DNA of 12,047 nt from an uncultured Coriobacteriaceae bacterium (GCA_900556425.1 USOR01000015.1:1-12047), one strand, 5' to 3'; positions 5,360-12,033 are shown, counted from the stretch's first letter. Notes: generated by a model not told the origin, from the letters alone. Made by a program: numbers and translations.

Positions 5360-7390
5360 TCATTTCGAGCGCAGTAGGCGCATGGCGTTGAGGACGCAGA
5401 GCATGGCGACACCGGTATCGGCGAAAACGGCCATCCACATGTTGGCGATGCCGAGGGCACCGAGCACGAAGACCGCGAACTTCACGGCAATGGCGAACAC
5501 CACGTTCTCCCGCGCGTTGACGACCGTCTTGCGCGAGAGCTTCACCGCATCGGCAATGCGCGCGGGATTATCGTCCATGAGCACGATGTCGGCTGCCTCG
5601 ATAGCCGCGTCCGAGCCCATGGCCCCCATGGCAATGCCGACATCGGCACGGGCAAGCGCCGGAGCATCGTTGATGCCGTCTCCCACAAACGCGAGCGTCT
5701 CCTTGGAGCCAGCGCCCTTCTGCACCAGAAGCTCCTCGACCTTGGCGACCTTGTCACCCGGCAGCAGCTGCGCGAAGAAGCGGTCGATTCCAAGCTTCGA
5801 GGCGATGCGCTGGGCGACGGGCTCCTTGTCACCCGTGAGCATGACCGTATCGCGCACGCCGAGGGCCTTGAGCTCCTCGATGGCAGCGCGGGCCTGGGGT
5901 TTGATCTCGTCGGAAACCACCAGGTACCCCAGATAGGTTCCGTCGAGCGCAACGTGAATGACGGTTCCGGGCTGACCGGCGCTCGTCCAGACAACGCCCT
6001 CGCGATCCATGAGCTTGTCGTTGCCGACGCAGATGTGACCCTCCACGCACTCGGCGCATAAGCCATGGCCCGGCGTCTCGGCAACCTCGTCACTGTGCTC
6101 GGGCAGGTTCAGGGTCGGGGGTATGCCGAGGCGCTCGGCATAGGCATCGCAGATGGACTGCGCGATCGGATGCGTCGAGCGCTGCTCCACGTGGGCGGCA
6201 AGTCCCAGTAGGCGCTCGGGCGTGACGCCCTCGACCGGGGCGATTGCCTCGACGTGAAACTTTCCCTGCGTGAGCGTACCGGTCTTGTCGAAGACGACGG
6301 TCTCGACCCGGGCGAGCTGCTCGAGATAGTTGCCGCCTTTTGCGAGCACGCCGCGGCGGGAAAGGCTGCCTATGCCGCAATAGAAGCTCAAAGGCACCGA
6401 GATGACGAGTGCGCAGGGGCACGAGATGACGAGGAAGACGCAGGCGCGCTCGATGAAGTCGGCCCATACGGCCGGATTGGCGGGCCCGAGCACAAGTGGC
6501 GGAACGACGGCGAGCAGAAGCGCCGCGCCCACGACGATGGGCGTGTAAACGCGGGCGAAGCGACGGACGAAGGCCTCGGTCTTTGCCTTCTTGGAGGCGG
6601 CGTTGGTCACCATGTCGAGCACGCGCGAAACGGCGGAATCCTCGAAGGGCCGTGTCACGCGTACGTGCAGCGTGTTCGTCCCGTTGACAAAGCCGGAGAG
6701 CACTTCCTGGCCTGGTTCGAGAAAGCTTGGCATCGACTCGCCCGTGAGCGCCGAAGTGTCGAGCTCACTTGCGCCCTTCACAATGATTCCATCGAGCGGT
6801 ACGCGCTCACCGGCGGTGACGACGATGATATCGCCCACCTTGACATCTTCCGGATCGACGCGCTTGATGACGCCGGCCTCCTCGACGTTTGCATACGTCG
6901 CCTTGATCTCGACGAGAGACGAGATTGACTTGCGCGAGTTATCGACCGCCCGGTCTTGGAACCACTCGCCCACCTGGTAGAACAGCATGACGGCAACAGC
7001 TTCCGCCGCCTCGCCAATGGCAAATGCCGCGATGGTGGCCACCGCCATGAGGAACTGCTCGTCAAGCAGCTCACGGCGAGCGATGCCCTTGGCGGCACCG
7101 ATGAGGACGGGCAGGCCAACCAGCAGGTAGGGGACGAGGAAGACTGCGTACTTGACCCAGGCAACGTCCATGATGCCAAGGGGGTTGGCAAAGTTGACCA
7201 CAAGCCCTGCCACGTAGATGCAGGCGGTCACCACGATGAGCTTGAGGGTGACCTCCCATCCGCCACCCTCGTCATGGCAGTGGCAGTGCCCGTCATCATG
7301 CACGTGATCATGACCATGGTCCTGCCCGTGGTCATGATCGTGCCCATGGCAATGACAGTGATCATCCTTGCATACCGCCGCGTCGCTCAT
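5360..7390 (-). CDS. zntA: P1B-type heavy-metal-exporting ATPase, Zn/Cd/Pb class with a His-rich N-terminus
   Basis: 676 residues from the ATG at 7388-7390, which has GAGGAG just upstream; an ATG 13 codons earlier has no ribosome site. Residues 7-39 contain 13 His and 5 Cys in HDHDHG-like runs and replace the usual GMTCxxC metal-binding domain. Then come four membrane helices to about residue 145, the actuator TGES (216-219), the ion pathway SCPCAL (C324, C326), the phosphorylated D368 in DKTGTLT, HP (407-408), TGD (519-521), GDGINDAP (570-577), and last helices with K637 and FADTG (D658). The K and D pair is the mark of the ZntA/CadA (P1B-2) group that pumps Zn(II), Cd(II) or Pb(II) out of the cell using ATP. 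It is the first gene of its cluster, and the ArsR/SmtB repressor follows. Copper export is unlikely without the Tyr/Asn/Met pattern of CopA. Confidence 0.94.
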   Translation of the reverse strand: MSDAAVCKDDHCHCHGHDHDHGQDHGHDHVHDDGHCHCHDEGGGWEVTLKLIVVTACIYVAGLVVNFANPLGIMDVAWVKYAVFLVPYLLVGLPVLIGAAKGIARRELLDEQFLMAVATIAAFAIGEAAEAVAVMLFYQVGEWFQDRAVDNSRKSISSLVEIKATYANVEEAGVIKRVDPEDVKVGDIIVVTAGERVPLDGIIVKGASELDTSALTGESMPSFLEPGQEVLSGFVNGTNTLHVRVTRPFEDSAVSRVLDMVTNAASKKAKTEAFVRRFARVYTPIVVGAALLLAVVPPLVLGPANPAVWADFIERACVFLVISCPCALVISVPLSFYCGIGSLSRRGVLAKGGNYLEQLARVETVVFDKTGTLTQGKFHVEAIAPVEGVTPERLLGLAAHVEQRSTHPIAQSICDAYAERLGIPPTLNLPEHSDEVAETPGHGLCAECVEGHICVGNDKLMDREGVVWTSAGQPGTVIHVALDGTYLGYLVVSDEIKPQARAAIEELKALGVRDTVMLTGDKEPVAQRIASKLGIDRFFAQLLPGDKVAKVEELLVQKGAGSKETLAFVGDGINDAPALARADVGIAMGAMGSDAAIEAADIVLMDDNPARIADAVKLSRKTVVNARENVVFAIAVKFAVFVLGALGIANMWMAVFADTGVAMLCVLNAMRLLRSK

Positions 7391-7402
7391 GACTCCTCTT
7401 TT

Positions 7403-7434
7403 CGACAAAACATTCGAACACTCAAACATTCAAA
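7403..7434 (-). repeat. Four imperfect tandem octamers in the zntA leader
   Basis: Read on the minus strand, the leader contains TTTGAATG, TTTGAGTG, TTCGAATG and TTTTGTCG back to back; the first three differ by one or two bases. They follow and partly overlap the operator-like inverted repeat and end just before the ribosome site. They also make an upstream ATG at 7427-7429 in frame with zntA. They could be extra half-sites for the repressor. Confidence 0.45.
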
Positions 7435-7445
7435 CGAACTTTTGA
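7430..7445 (-). promoter_or_regulatory. Probable ArsR/CadC-type operator of the metal-export operon
   Basis: TCAAA-N6-TTTGA forms an inverted repeat of five-base arms. The same arm and spacer pattern is what I recall for the CadC operator of staphylococcal cad. It begins about 10 bases after the -10 box, over the expected start of transcription, where a bound repressor would block initiation. The cognate regulator is presumably the ArsR/SmtB protein encoded downstream. Confidence 0.6.
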
Positions 7446-7454
7446 TATTTGTGA

Positions 7455-7483
7455 AGTAAACAGCAAATGAAAAAGAGTGTCAA
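7455..7483 (-). promoter_or_regulatory. Sigma-70-type promoter of the zntA operon
   Basis: Minus strand: TTGACA (7478-7483, perfect -35), 17-base spacer, TTTACT (7455-7460, four of six to TATAAT). The surrounding region is AT-rich, unlike the coding DNA on either side. Transcription would start near 7448, giving a leader of about 58 bases. Confidence 0.7.
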
Positions 7484-7513
7484 GGAAAGATTTGCCTTTG
7501 TTCGAGCGGGGGA

Positions 7514-8230
7514 CTAGTGCGCGATGTTGAGATCGCCAGGGATAAAACCCTGCATGAGCGACTGCGCCGCATCGAGCTCGTCGCGATTATCGTCCTGCAA
7601 GGGATATTTGATCTCCATCTCGTTGATGGATCCAGGGCCGATATTGACCCAATAGAAGTATTCGTACTCGTCGTCATACTGATAGATGATGACGCGATTG
7701 CCCTCGGCGCGTGCGATGCTATCCTCGCTGCCATTCCACAGGGAGTTCATGATTGCATCGGCATCGAGATTGTCGACGTTGTTGTAGCCGGTCACATTCG
7801 CCGTCATGCGCAGGTTGCTGTTGGTGAGAATCACGCCGGCACCGTTATCAACCTCGGAGCCAAGCACGAAGCCCTCGGGCACATCGAGCTGATAGCCAAA
7901 GACCGCATTGGCGTAGACCTGCGATGCGGGTACGGCAGCCGCGGAAGACGAACCGCCCTCGGTAGCCCCCGCGGAGCCAGATGCGTCGGTCTCTTGCGAT
8001 GGTTCGGACGATGGCGAAGACGCGCCGCTGTTCGAAGACGATGTCGGGTTCGTTGCCTGCTGCGGCGCAAAGCCCGGCAGCTCGACCTTGCCCGTGGCGA
8101 AGAGAAAGATGGCGCCGCCCGCAAGTGCGAGCACGAGAATGACGCAGATGACGATGGCGACGACTTTACCGCGCCCCTTACGGGCCGACTTGGGCTTGCC
8201 TGTCCGCTTGACGCTATGCGCACCCTTCAT
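7514..8230 (-). CDS. Membrane-anchored protein of unknown function
   Basis: 238 residues, not recognised as a named family. A basic N-terminus (residues 8-22, many Lys/Arg) precedes one hydrophobic helix (23-45), which points to a signal anchor with the rest outside. Residues 57-104 are a low-complexity Ser/Ala/Gly/Thr/Pro linker, as is common for passing through the cell wall. The globular part (105-238) begins YANAVFGYQLDVPEGFVLG, which resembles the start of small extracellular domains that carry an F-G-F/Y-x-h-x-h-P strand. It contains the aromatic stretch IYQYDDEYEYFYWVN, with no cysteines and no catalytic motif I can name. It starts 21 bases after the HAD gene stop with a modest GAGGA site, so the two are probably cotranscribed. 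No terminator is seen after it; the zntA promoter starts about 30 bases later. Confidence 0.75.
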   Translation of the reverse strand: MKGAHSVKRTGKPKSARKGRGKVVAIVICVILVLALAGGAIFLFATGKVELPGFAPQQATNPTSSSNSGASSPSSEPSQETDASGSAGATEGGSSSAAAVPASQVYANAVFGYQLDVPEGFVLGSEVDNGAGVILTNSNLRMTANVTGYNNVDNLDADAIMNSLWNGSEDSIARAEGNRVIIYQYDDEYEYFYWVNIGPGSINEMEIKYPLQDDNRDELDAAQSLMQGFIPGDLNIAH

Positions 8231-8251
8231 GACCCGTCCTCGTCTCTCGTC

Positions 8252-8944
8252 CTACTCGCCTTGATGGCGCGAGGGTTGTGATGCCTCGTCAAGAAGCTCC
8301 GCATAGTCCGTGATGAAGAAGTCAACCGTCTTCCTGAGCTCGTCGGTAGCCTGTTGCTTGTGCTCATCATAGACGCCGACGACGTAGGCGCCCGTCTCCT
8401 TGGCGGACTTGGCAGCCGTGACGACGTCCTCGAAGATGGCGCAACGCTCGGCAGGGACACCTAGCTGGCGTGCCGCCTCAAGGTAAACGACCGGGTTGGA
8501 CTTGCCTCCGCATTGCAGCTCGTCGCATACGCAGATGGCATCGAACAGATCGAGCACGTCATTGTTCGCAAGCGCCGGCTCCAGCAGGTGACGTTGCAGG
8601 GAAGTCGCAATGGCCAGGGGCATGCCGGCCTCCTTGCAGCGCTGCAGATACTCGAATGCACCGGGCTTGAGCATGACCTGCGTTGCATAGCCTTCCTCGG
8701 CCGCAGACTTCCACTCCTCGATGATGTCCTCGGGTTGCTCGTCGAGCCCGAAATGCTCGATGGCGAAGTCTGCCCCAAGCTCGAAACCGAGTACGGCGAT
8801 CATCTCGCCGAACTCATCGGTAAAGGGGATGCCGCGCTTGGCAAGAAACATGCGGTCAACCTCATCCCAGACCCACATGGAGTCTGCAAGCGTGCCATCG
8901 AAGTCGAAGATGATGGCATCGACGTCTTGTGTCCCGACCCGCAT
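8252..8944 (-). CDS. HAD-superfamily hydrolase, subfamily IA (phosphatase or beta-phosphoglucomutase-like)
   Basis: 230 residues from the ATG at 8942-8944, chosen because AAAGG lies six bases upstream; a GTG five codons earlier overlaps that site and has none of its own. Motif I is DFDGTLAD with nucleophile D14 and D16. A helical cap follows at about residues 22-90. Motif II is IATS (112-115), K148 sits in GGKSNP, and the acidic motif IV is FED (E172, D173). The order and spacing match phosphatases and phosphosugar mutases of the GPH/beta-PGM type; the substrate cannot be told. Motif IV continues as VVTAAKSAKETGAYVVGV instead of the usual SxxGxxAAxxAGM, a small deviation. It follows the terminator of the ribosomal operon by about 30 bases, with no clear promoter in between, and is likely cotranscribed with the membrane protein after it. 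Confidence 0.88.
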   Translation of the reverse strand: MRVGTQDVDAIIFDFDGTLADSMWVWDEVDRMFLAKRGIPFTDEFGEMIAVLGFELGADFAIEHFGLDEQPEDIIEEWKSAAEEGYATQVMLKPGAFEYLQRCKEAGMPLAIATSLQRHLLEPALANNDVLDLFDAICVCDELQCGGKSNPVVYLEAARQLGVPAERCAIFEDVVTAAKSAKETGAYVVGVYDEHKQQATDELRKTVDFFITDYAELLDEASQPSRHQGE

Positions 8945-8974
8945 GATATGCCTTTCCACTCGCTACATCTCTCG

Positions 8975-9004
8975 AAAAACAAAGGGCGAGCCTACGACCC
9001 GCCC
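8975..9004 (-). terminator. Intrinsic terminator of the rpsF-ssb-rpsR-rplI operon
   Basis: Minus strand: GGGCGGGTC-GTA-GGCTCGCCC (8984-9004), a nine-pair stem with two G-U pairs and a three-base loop, followed by TTTGTTTTT. It lies about 27 bases after the rplI stop. Confidence 0.85.
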
Positions 9005-9031
9005 CTCGTGCAAAACCTATGCCGCGTGAGA

Positions 9032-9586
9032 TTACTCGGCGTCTTCGGCTACCTCGGCAACAGCCTCGGTCTCCTCGACGACCTCTTCGTCGGCATCCTC
9101 GACGACGGCCTCTTCCGTCTCGACGATCTCGATCGAGTCGTCATCGCTCACAACGTTGACCTCGAGCGTGGCCTTGATGTCACGGTACACCGAAACGGTG
9201 AACTCGTGCTTGCCAGCCGTCTTGATGGCTTTGCCCAGATCGATCTTCTTGCGATCGACCGTAACGCCGAGCTGCTCGAGAATGGCCTCGGCAAGCATGG
9301 CGGTCGTGATGGAGCCGAAGAGCTGGCCCTCCTCGCCGACGCGGGCGTAGACCTTGACGGTCTTGCCGTCGAGGGCGTTCTTGAGCACGTTTGCGTCGGT
9401 GGTACGAGCAAGCTCGCGCTTCTCGATGTTGTGACGACGCTGCTCGAGCTGCTTGAGCTCGCCCTTGGTGGCCTCGATTGCGATGCCCTGCGGAAGCAGG
9501 TAGTTCACCGCGTAACCCTGAGCGACATCCACGACGTCGCCCTCGCCACCACGGCCCTTGAGTTCCTTCAGCAGAATAACTTTCAT
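9032..9586 (-). CDS. rplI: Large-subunit ribosomal protein bL9 with a long acidic tail
   Basis: 184 residues. Residues 1-50 are the rRNA-binding N-domain (MKVILLKELKGRGGEGDVVDVAQGYAVNYLLPQGIA), then the long linking helix (about 41-75) and the C-domain to about residue 147 (LFGSITT, IDLGKAIKTAGKHEFTVSVYRDIKATLEV). Typical L9 ends near 150 residues. Here residues 148-184 add a tail with 19 Asp/Glu and no Lys/Arg, likely disordered. L9 binds the base of the L1 stalk and helps maintain reading frame. It is the last gene of the S6 operon, 128 bases after rpsR, with AGAAGG eight bases before the ATG, and is followed by the intrinsic terminator. Confidence 0.97.
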   Translation of the reverse strand: MKVILLKELKGRGGEGDVVDVAQGYAVNYLLPQGIAIEATKGELKQLEQRRHNIEKRELARTTDANVLKNALDGKTVKVYARVGEEGQLFGSITTAMLAEAILEQLGVTVDRKKIDLGKAIKTAGKHEFTVSVYRDIKATLEVNVVSDDDSIEIVETEEAVVEDADEEVVEETEAVAEVAEDAE

Positions 9587-9651
9587 GTTTCTAACCTTCT
9601 CTATGTCCCGCTATGGCGCAGGACTGCTTACATATATGTACGCGCCTCATT

Positions 9652-9688
9652 GCCCGAATGCGGGCCTGACCAAGCGTCACCGTGACGC
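9652..9688 (-). other. Two hairpins in the rpsR-rplI spacer
   Basis: The 128-base spacer holds the perfect palindrome GCGTCAC-G-GTGACGC (9674-9688) and the hairpin GCCCG-CATT-CGGGC (9652-9665). The short palindrome TACATATATGTA follows at 9629-9640. No U-run follows either hairpin, so they are not terminators in the usual sense. They could be processing or attenuation elements that set the level of L9 separately, or the palindrome could be a protein-binding site. Confidence 0.45.
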
Positions 9689-9714
9689 CCGGCCAGTTCG
9701 TGCATGAAGATGCA

Positions 9715-9975
9715 CTAGCGATTCCTGCGGCCACCGCTGCCGGAAACGATCTTCACGGTATAGGGCAGCAGAGCCATCTCACGAGCACGCTTGATGGCGG
9801 TCGCGAGCTCATGCTGATGCTGGGTGCACACACCCGTCACGCGGCGGGACTTGATCTTGCCGCGATCGGTGATGTAGCGGCGCAGCGTCTGAGCGTCTTT
9901 GTAGTCGATGAACTCGACCTTGTCCTTGCAGAAGGGGCAATACTTGCGACGCGGTGCGCGAGCGTAATCAGCCAT
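9715..9975 (-). CDS. rpsR: Small-subunit ribosomal protein bS18, zinc-ribbon form
   Basis: 86 residues, full length. Core S18 sequence [61 protein letters not shown] is intact. C13, C16, C50 and H53 form the zinc-binding set of the C+ version of S18, so this copy needs zinc; a zinc-free paralogue may exist elsewhere in the genome. S18 pairs with S6 on the 30S platform. GAGGAGG lies shortly before the ATG, and the gene starts 35 bases after ssb. Confidence 0.97.
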   Translation of the reverse strand: MADYARAPRRKYCPFCKDKVEFIDYKDAQTLRRYITDRGKIKSRRVTGVCTQHQHELATAIKRAREMALLPYTVKIVSGSGGRRNR

Positions 9976-10010
9976 GGTTCCTCCTCACTGATTCTTGAAT
10001 GCGATAGTGT

Positions 10011-10517
10011 CTAGAAGGGAATGTCGCTGTCGTCATAGGCGCTCGGAGTCGGAGGCTCCGGGACGACGTTCCCCTGCGGTTGCTGATAGGACTGGCCGCC
10101 ATAGTTGCCACCGGCGTTCTGGCCACCGTAGTTGTTGCCGCCACCGTAATTGCCGCCTGCATCATAGCCACCCTGGCCGCCACCGTTGCGCGATGACATG
10201 AACTCGAGCTCGTCAACGGTCACGTCGACCTTGCTCCTTCGCTGGCCAGAATTGCGATCCTCCCAGGAGCTGTAGTGCAGCCTACCTTCAATGGCCACCT
10301 TGACGCCCTTGGTGAGGTACTGTGCAAGCGCCTCGGCACGACGACCGAACATCGTACAATCGATGAAATTCGCGTAGTCTTCCCACTCACCGTTCGCGTT
10401 GCGACGACGATCATTGACCGCAACGCCGAAGCTCAAGATGGACGTCCCCGAAGGGGTGGTCCTCAGCTCGGCATCACGCGTGAGATTGCCAGAAATCATT
10501 ACCCTGTTGATGCTCAT
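10011..10517 (-). CDS. ssb: Single-stranded DNA-binding protein SSB
   Basis: 168 residues. The OB-fold covers residues 1-108, from INRVMISGNLTRDAELRTTPSGTSILSFGVAVND to KVDVTVDELEFMSSR. A flexible Gly/Asn/Gln/Tyr linker follows (110-155, repeats like GGNYGG), then the acidic tip DDSDIPF, which recruits replication and repair partners. It coats single-stranded DNA as a tetramer. It sits between rpsF and rpsR, 39 bases after rpsF, as in most bacteria, with GAAAGGA about ten bases before the ATG. As the main SSB of the ribosomal operon it is expected to be the essential housekeeping copy. Confidence 0.97.
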   Translation of the reverse strand: MSINRVMISGNLTRDAELRTTPSGTSILSFGVAVNDRRRNANGEWEDYANFIDCTMFGRRAEALAQYLTKGVKVAIEGRLHYSSWEDRNSGQRRSKVDVTVDELEFMSSRNGGGQGGYDAGGNYGGGNNYGGQNAGGNYGGQSYQQPQGNVVPEPPTPSAYDDSDIPF

Positions 10518-10556
10518 GTTAAATCGTTCCTTTCAGCCGAGCGCAAAAGCCGTGCT

Positions 10557-10868
10557 TTACGCGCTCTCAACCGAAGCTGCCTCACCGTTGCGACGCGTGA
10601 TCATGTAACGCTGGACAGCGTCCATGATGTGGAGCACGCGGTCGAGCTCTGCAATTGCAGTGGGATCAGCCTCGAAATCGATGAGAGTGTAATCGCCTTC
10701 GGCAAGACCGTTGATCTCGTACGCAAGCTTGCGCTTGCCCCAATCCTCAACGTTGCTTACCTTGCCGCCTTGCTCGGTAATCGCGGTATCGATACGCTTG
10801 CTCGTTGCAAGGCGCGTCTCCTCGTCGATAGACGGGTCGACAAAAAACAGCAGTTCGTAAGCCTTCAT
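10557..10868 (-). CDS. rpsF: Small-subunit ribosomal protein bS6
   Basis: 103 residues, normal length. The S6 core MKAYELLFFVDPSIDEE, WGKRKLAYEINGLAEGDYTLIDFEADP and LDRVLHIMDAVQRYMITRR is complete. S6 binds the 30S platform with S18. The Shine-Dalgarno AGGAGGTGA, five bases before the ATG, is a perfect match and contains the stop codon of the preceding M23 gene, so the two are contiguous and probably translationally linked. The start codon lies in the 3' arm of a perfect stem that probably controls its own translation. Confidence 0.97.
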   Translation of the reverse strand: MKAYELLFFVDPSIDEETRLATSKRIDTAITEQGGKVSNVEDWGKRKLAYEINGLAEGDYTLIDFEADPTAIAELDRVLHIMDAVQRYMITRRNGEAASVESA

Positions 10869-10912
10869 GTGGTCACCTCCTCTGGGCTATGCGGCTTCGG
10901 GACATGAAGGCT
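10860..10912 (-). promoter_or_regulatory. Candidate S6:S18 autoregulatory leader hairpin over the rpsF start
   Basis: In the mRNA, AGCCUUCAUGU (10902-10912) is perfectly complementary over 11 bases to ACAUGAAGGCU (10860-10870), which contains the rpsF AUG. The 31-base loop holds the AGGAGGUGA ribosome site and two CCG triplets (in UCCCGAAGCCGCAU). Known S6:S18 leaders lie in exactly this place and use a CCG that mimics the 16S site; fit to that consensus beyond position and CCG was not tested. The 5' arm and loop are also the last codons of the M23 gene. Confidence 0.65.
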
Positions 10913-12033
10913 GCGCCCGAAGCAGGAAATAACTTTTGCATGCTACCACCTCCATCGGGCAATGACAAGGAATCTTTCCAGGTATGCAAACGATTTTGCA
11001 GCTGCGACCAATGGCGCCTGACACAGGCAACGCACGCGAGGAGAAGCGCGCCCATCGCCACGAGCAAGACGATGAAGGCCGCCTCCCTGCTGCACGAGAT
11101 ACCGAAGAGCGCCTCGACCATCCCCGCGAACTGCCCCACGCATGCATCGCCGAGCCAGCCGAGCGCATCCACGAGAAAGCCCGCTGGTGCAGAGGCGCCC
11201 TGCGGCGCGAATTCGTAATCGCCTGTCTCGATAGCCCCAAAGGACTCGCTGCTCGCAATGGTCGACTCTTCGGATGCGCTGGCGATGCCAGGTTGCTCGA
11301 GGTGTGCAGAGGAGCTTGCGGGGTCGCCAACAGAAGGCGCTGCCTCGGCACTCGCCAGGGGCGTTGGTGCACTCGCTGCGGGCACCTCCGCAACTGATCG
11401 GGCTGCCGCAGCACCACCTGGTGCGTCGCCTGCCACACCAAAGAGCTGCATCGGGTCAAGATAGCGCGAGCCCTGCTTGTAACCCATGTGCAGGTGCGTT
11501 GCAGACGTCGAGACGTCACCCGATGCTGCCAGGGTGCCGAGAGGAGCCCCCTCCGCAACCGTCTGGCCTTCCCGTACGCCTATGGATGCAAAGGGCATGA
11601 GGGTAACAGTGCGACCATCGCCTAGCTCTATGGAAACGGCGTTCATCGTCTTGTCTGATGACGTGCCGCCCGTTCGTGAATCGCCGGACGGTACGGCGCC
11701 GGTAAAACGTACCGTCCCGGCAAGCGGTGAGATTATCTGCAAACCGGCAGACGCGGGTATGTCGATGCCGCTATGTACATAGCTATTACTCCCGGCCGAA
11801 TAGGACTGATGAAACGCGAGCGTCGCGGAAAGCGCCGAGGTGGACATGGGCCAAGTCGCTGCAAAGGCCGACTGCGCCATGAACACGATGCATAGGGAGA
11901 CAAGGGATAGGGCACAGGTGATGCGAGCCACGCGTGCGTGAGCGAGTGAGGAGGAACTCGAGCCTCGCGTAATGCGGACGCCGTGACGCGCTCGTCTAAG
12001 CTTGCTTGTGAGGGGGCCGTTGGTTCGGTTCAT
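10873..12033 (-). CDS. Membrane-anchored M23 (LytM-like) peptidase-domain protein, lacks one catalytic His
   Basis: 386 residues from the ATG at 12031-12033, which has AGGAGG eight bases upstream; a GTG three codons earlier overlaps that site. A long leader with a signal peptide (hydrophobic 38-57, cleavage near AFA58) is followed by an M23 domain (about 82-195). The zinc ligands H87 and D91 (HSGID) and the H180-L-H182 motif are present. The usual Y-x-H of the middle strand reads M146-P-F148, so the first of the two catalytic His of LytM enzymes is absent. Residues 200-285 are Ala/Ser/Pro-rich spacer. A helix at 318-338 followed by RRHW suggests a C-terminal membrane anchor with a 48-residue cytoplasmic tail. 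The family cuts peptidoglycan cross-bridges; here activity is doubtful and a binding or activator role is possible. The TGA stop lies inside the rpsF ribosome site. No promoter is visible within the window. Confidence 0.85.
   Translation of the reverse strand: MNRTNGPLTSKLRRARHGVRITRGSSSSSLAHARVARITCALSLVSLCIVFMAQSAFAATWPMSTSALSATLAFHQSYSAGSNSYVHSGIDIPASAGLQIISPLAGTVRFTGAVPSGDSRTGGTSSDKTMNAVSIELGDGRTVTLMPFASIGVREGQTVAEGAPLGTLAASGDVSTSATHLHMGYKQGSRYLDPMQLFGVAGDAPGGAAAARSVAEVPAASAPTPLASAEAAPSVGDPASSSAHLEQPGIASASEESTIASSESFGAIETGDYEFAPQGASAPAGFLVDALGWLGDACVGQFAGMVEALFGISCSREAAFIVLLVAMGALLLACVACVRRHWSQLQNRLHTWKDSLSLPDGGGSMQKLFPASGAAFMSRSRIAQRR

Noticed and set aside
6254..6928. Plus-strand open frame of 224 codons, and similar long antisense frames at 7517-8281, 3785-4411 and 10275-10907.
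   Set aside because: They are shadows of GC-rich minus-strand genes with clear family motifs.
7391..7429. Upstream ATG adding 13 residues to the zinc ATPase.
   Set aside because: No ribosome site precedes it and it lies in the octamer repeats; the ATG at 7390 has GAGGAG just upstream.
8945..8959. GTG start five codons before the HAD gene start.
   Set aside because: It overlaps the AAAGG used by the ATG at 8944 and has no site of its own.
9629..9640. TACATATATGTA as a promoter -10 for rplI.
   Set aside because: No -35 at a workable distance; left as a short palindrome of unknown role.
8513..9685. Plus-strand open frame of 390 codons.
   Set aside because: It is antisense to rplI and the HAD gene, both well supported. 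It crosses an intrinsic terminator and has no recognisable domain.
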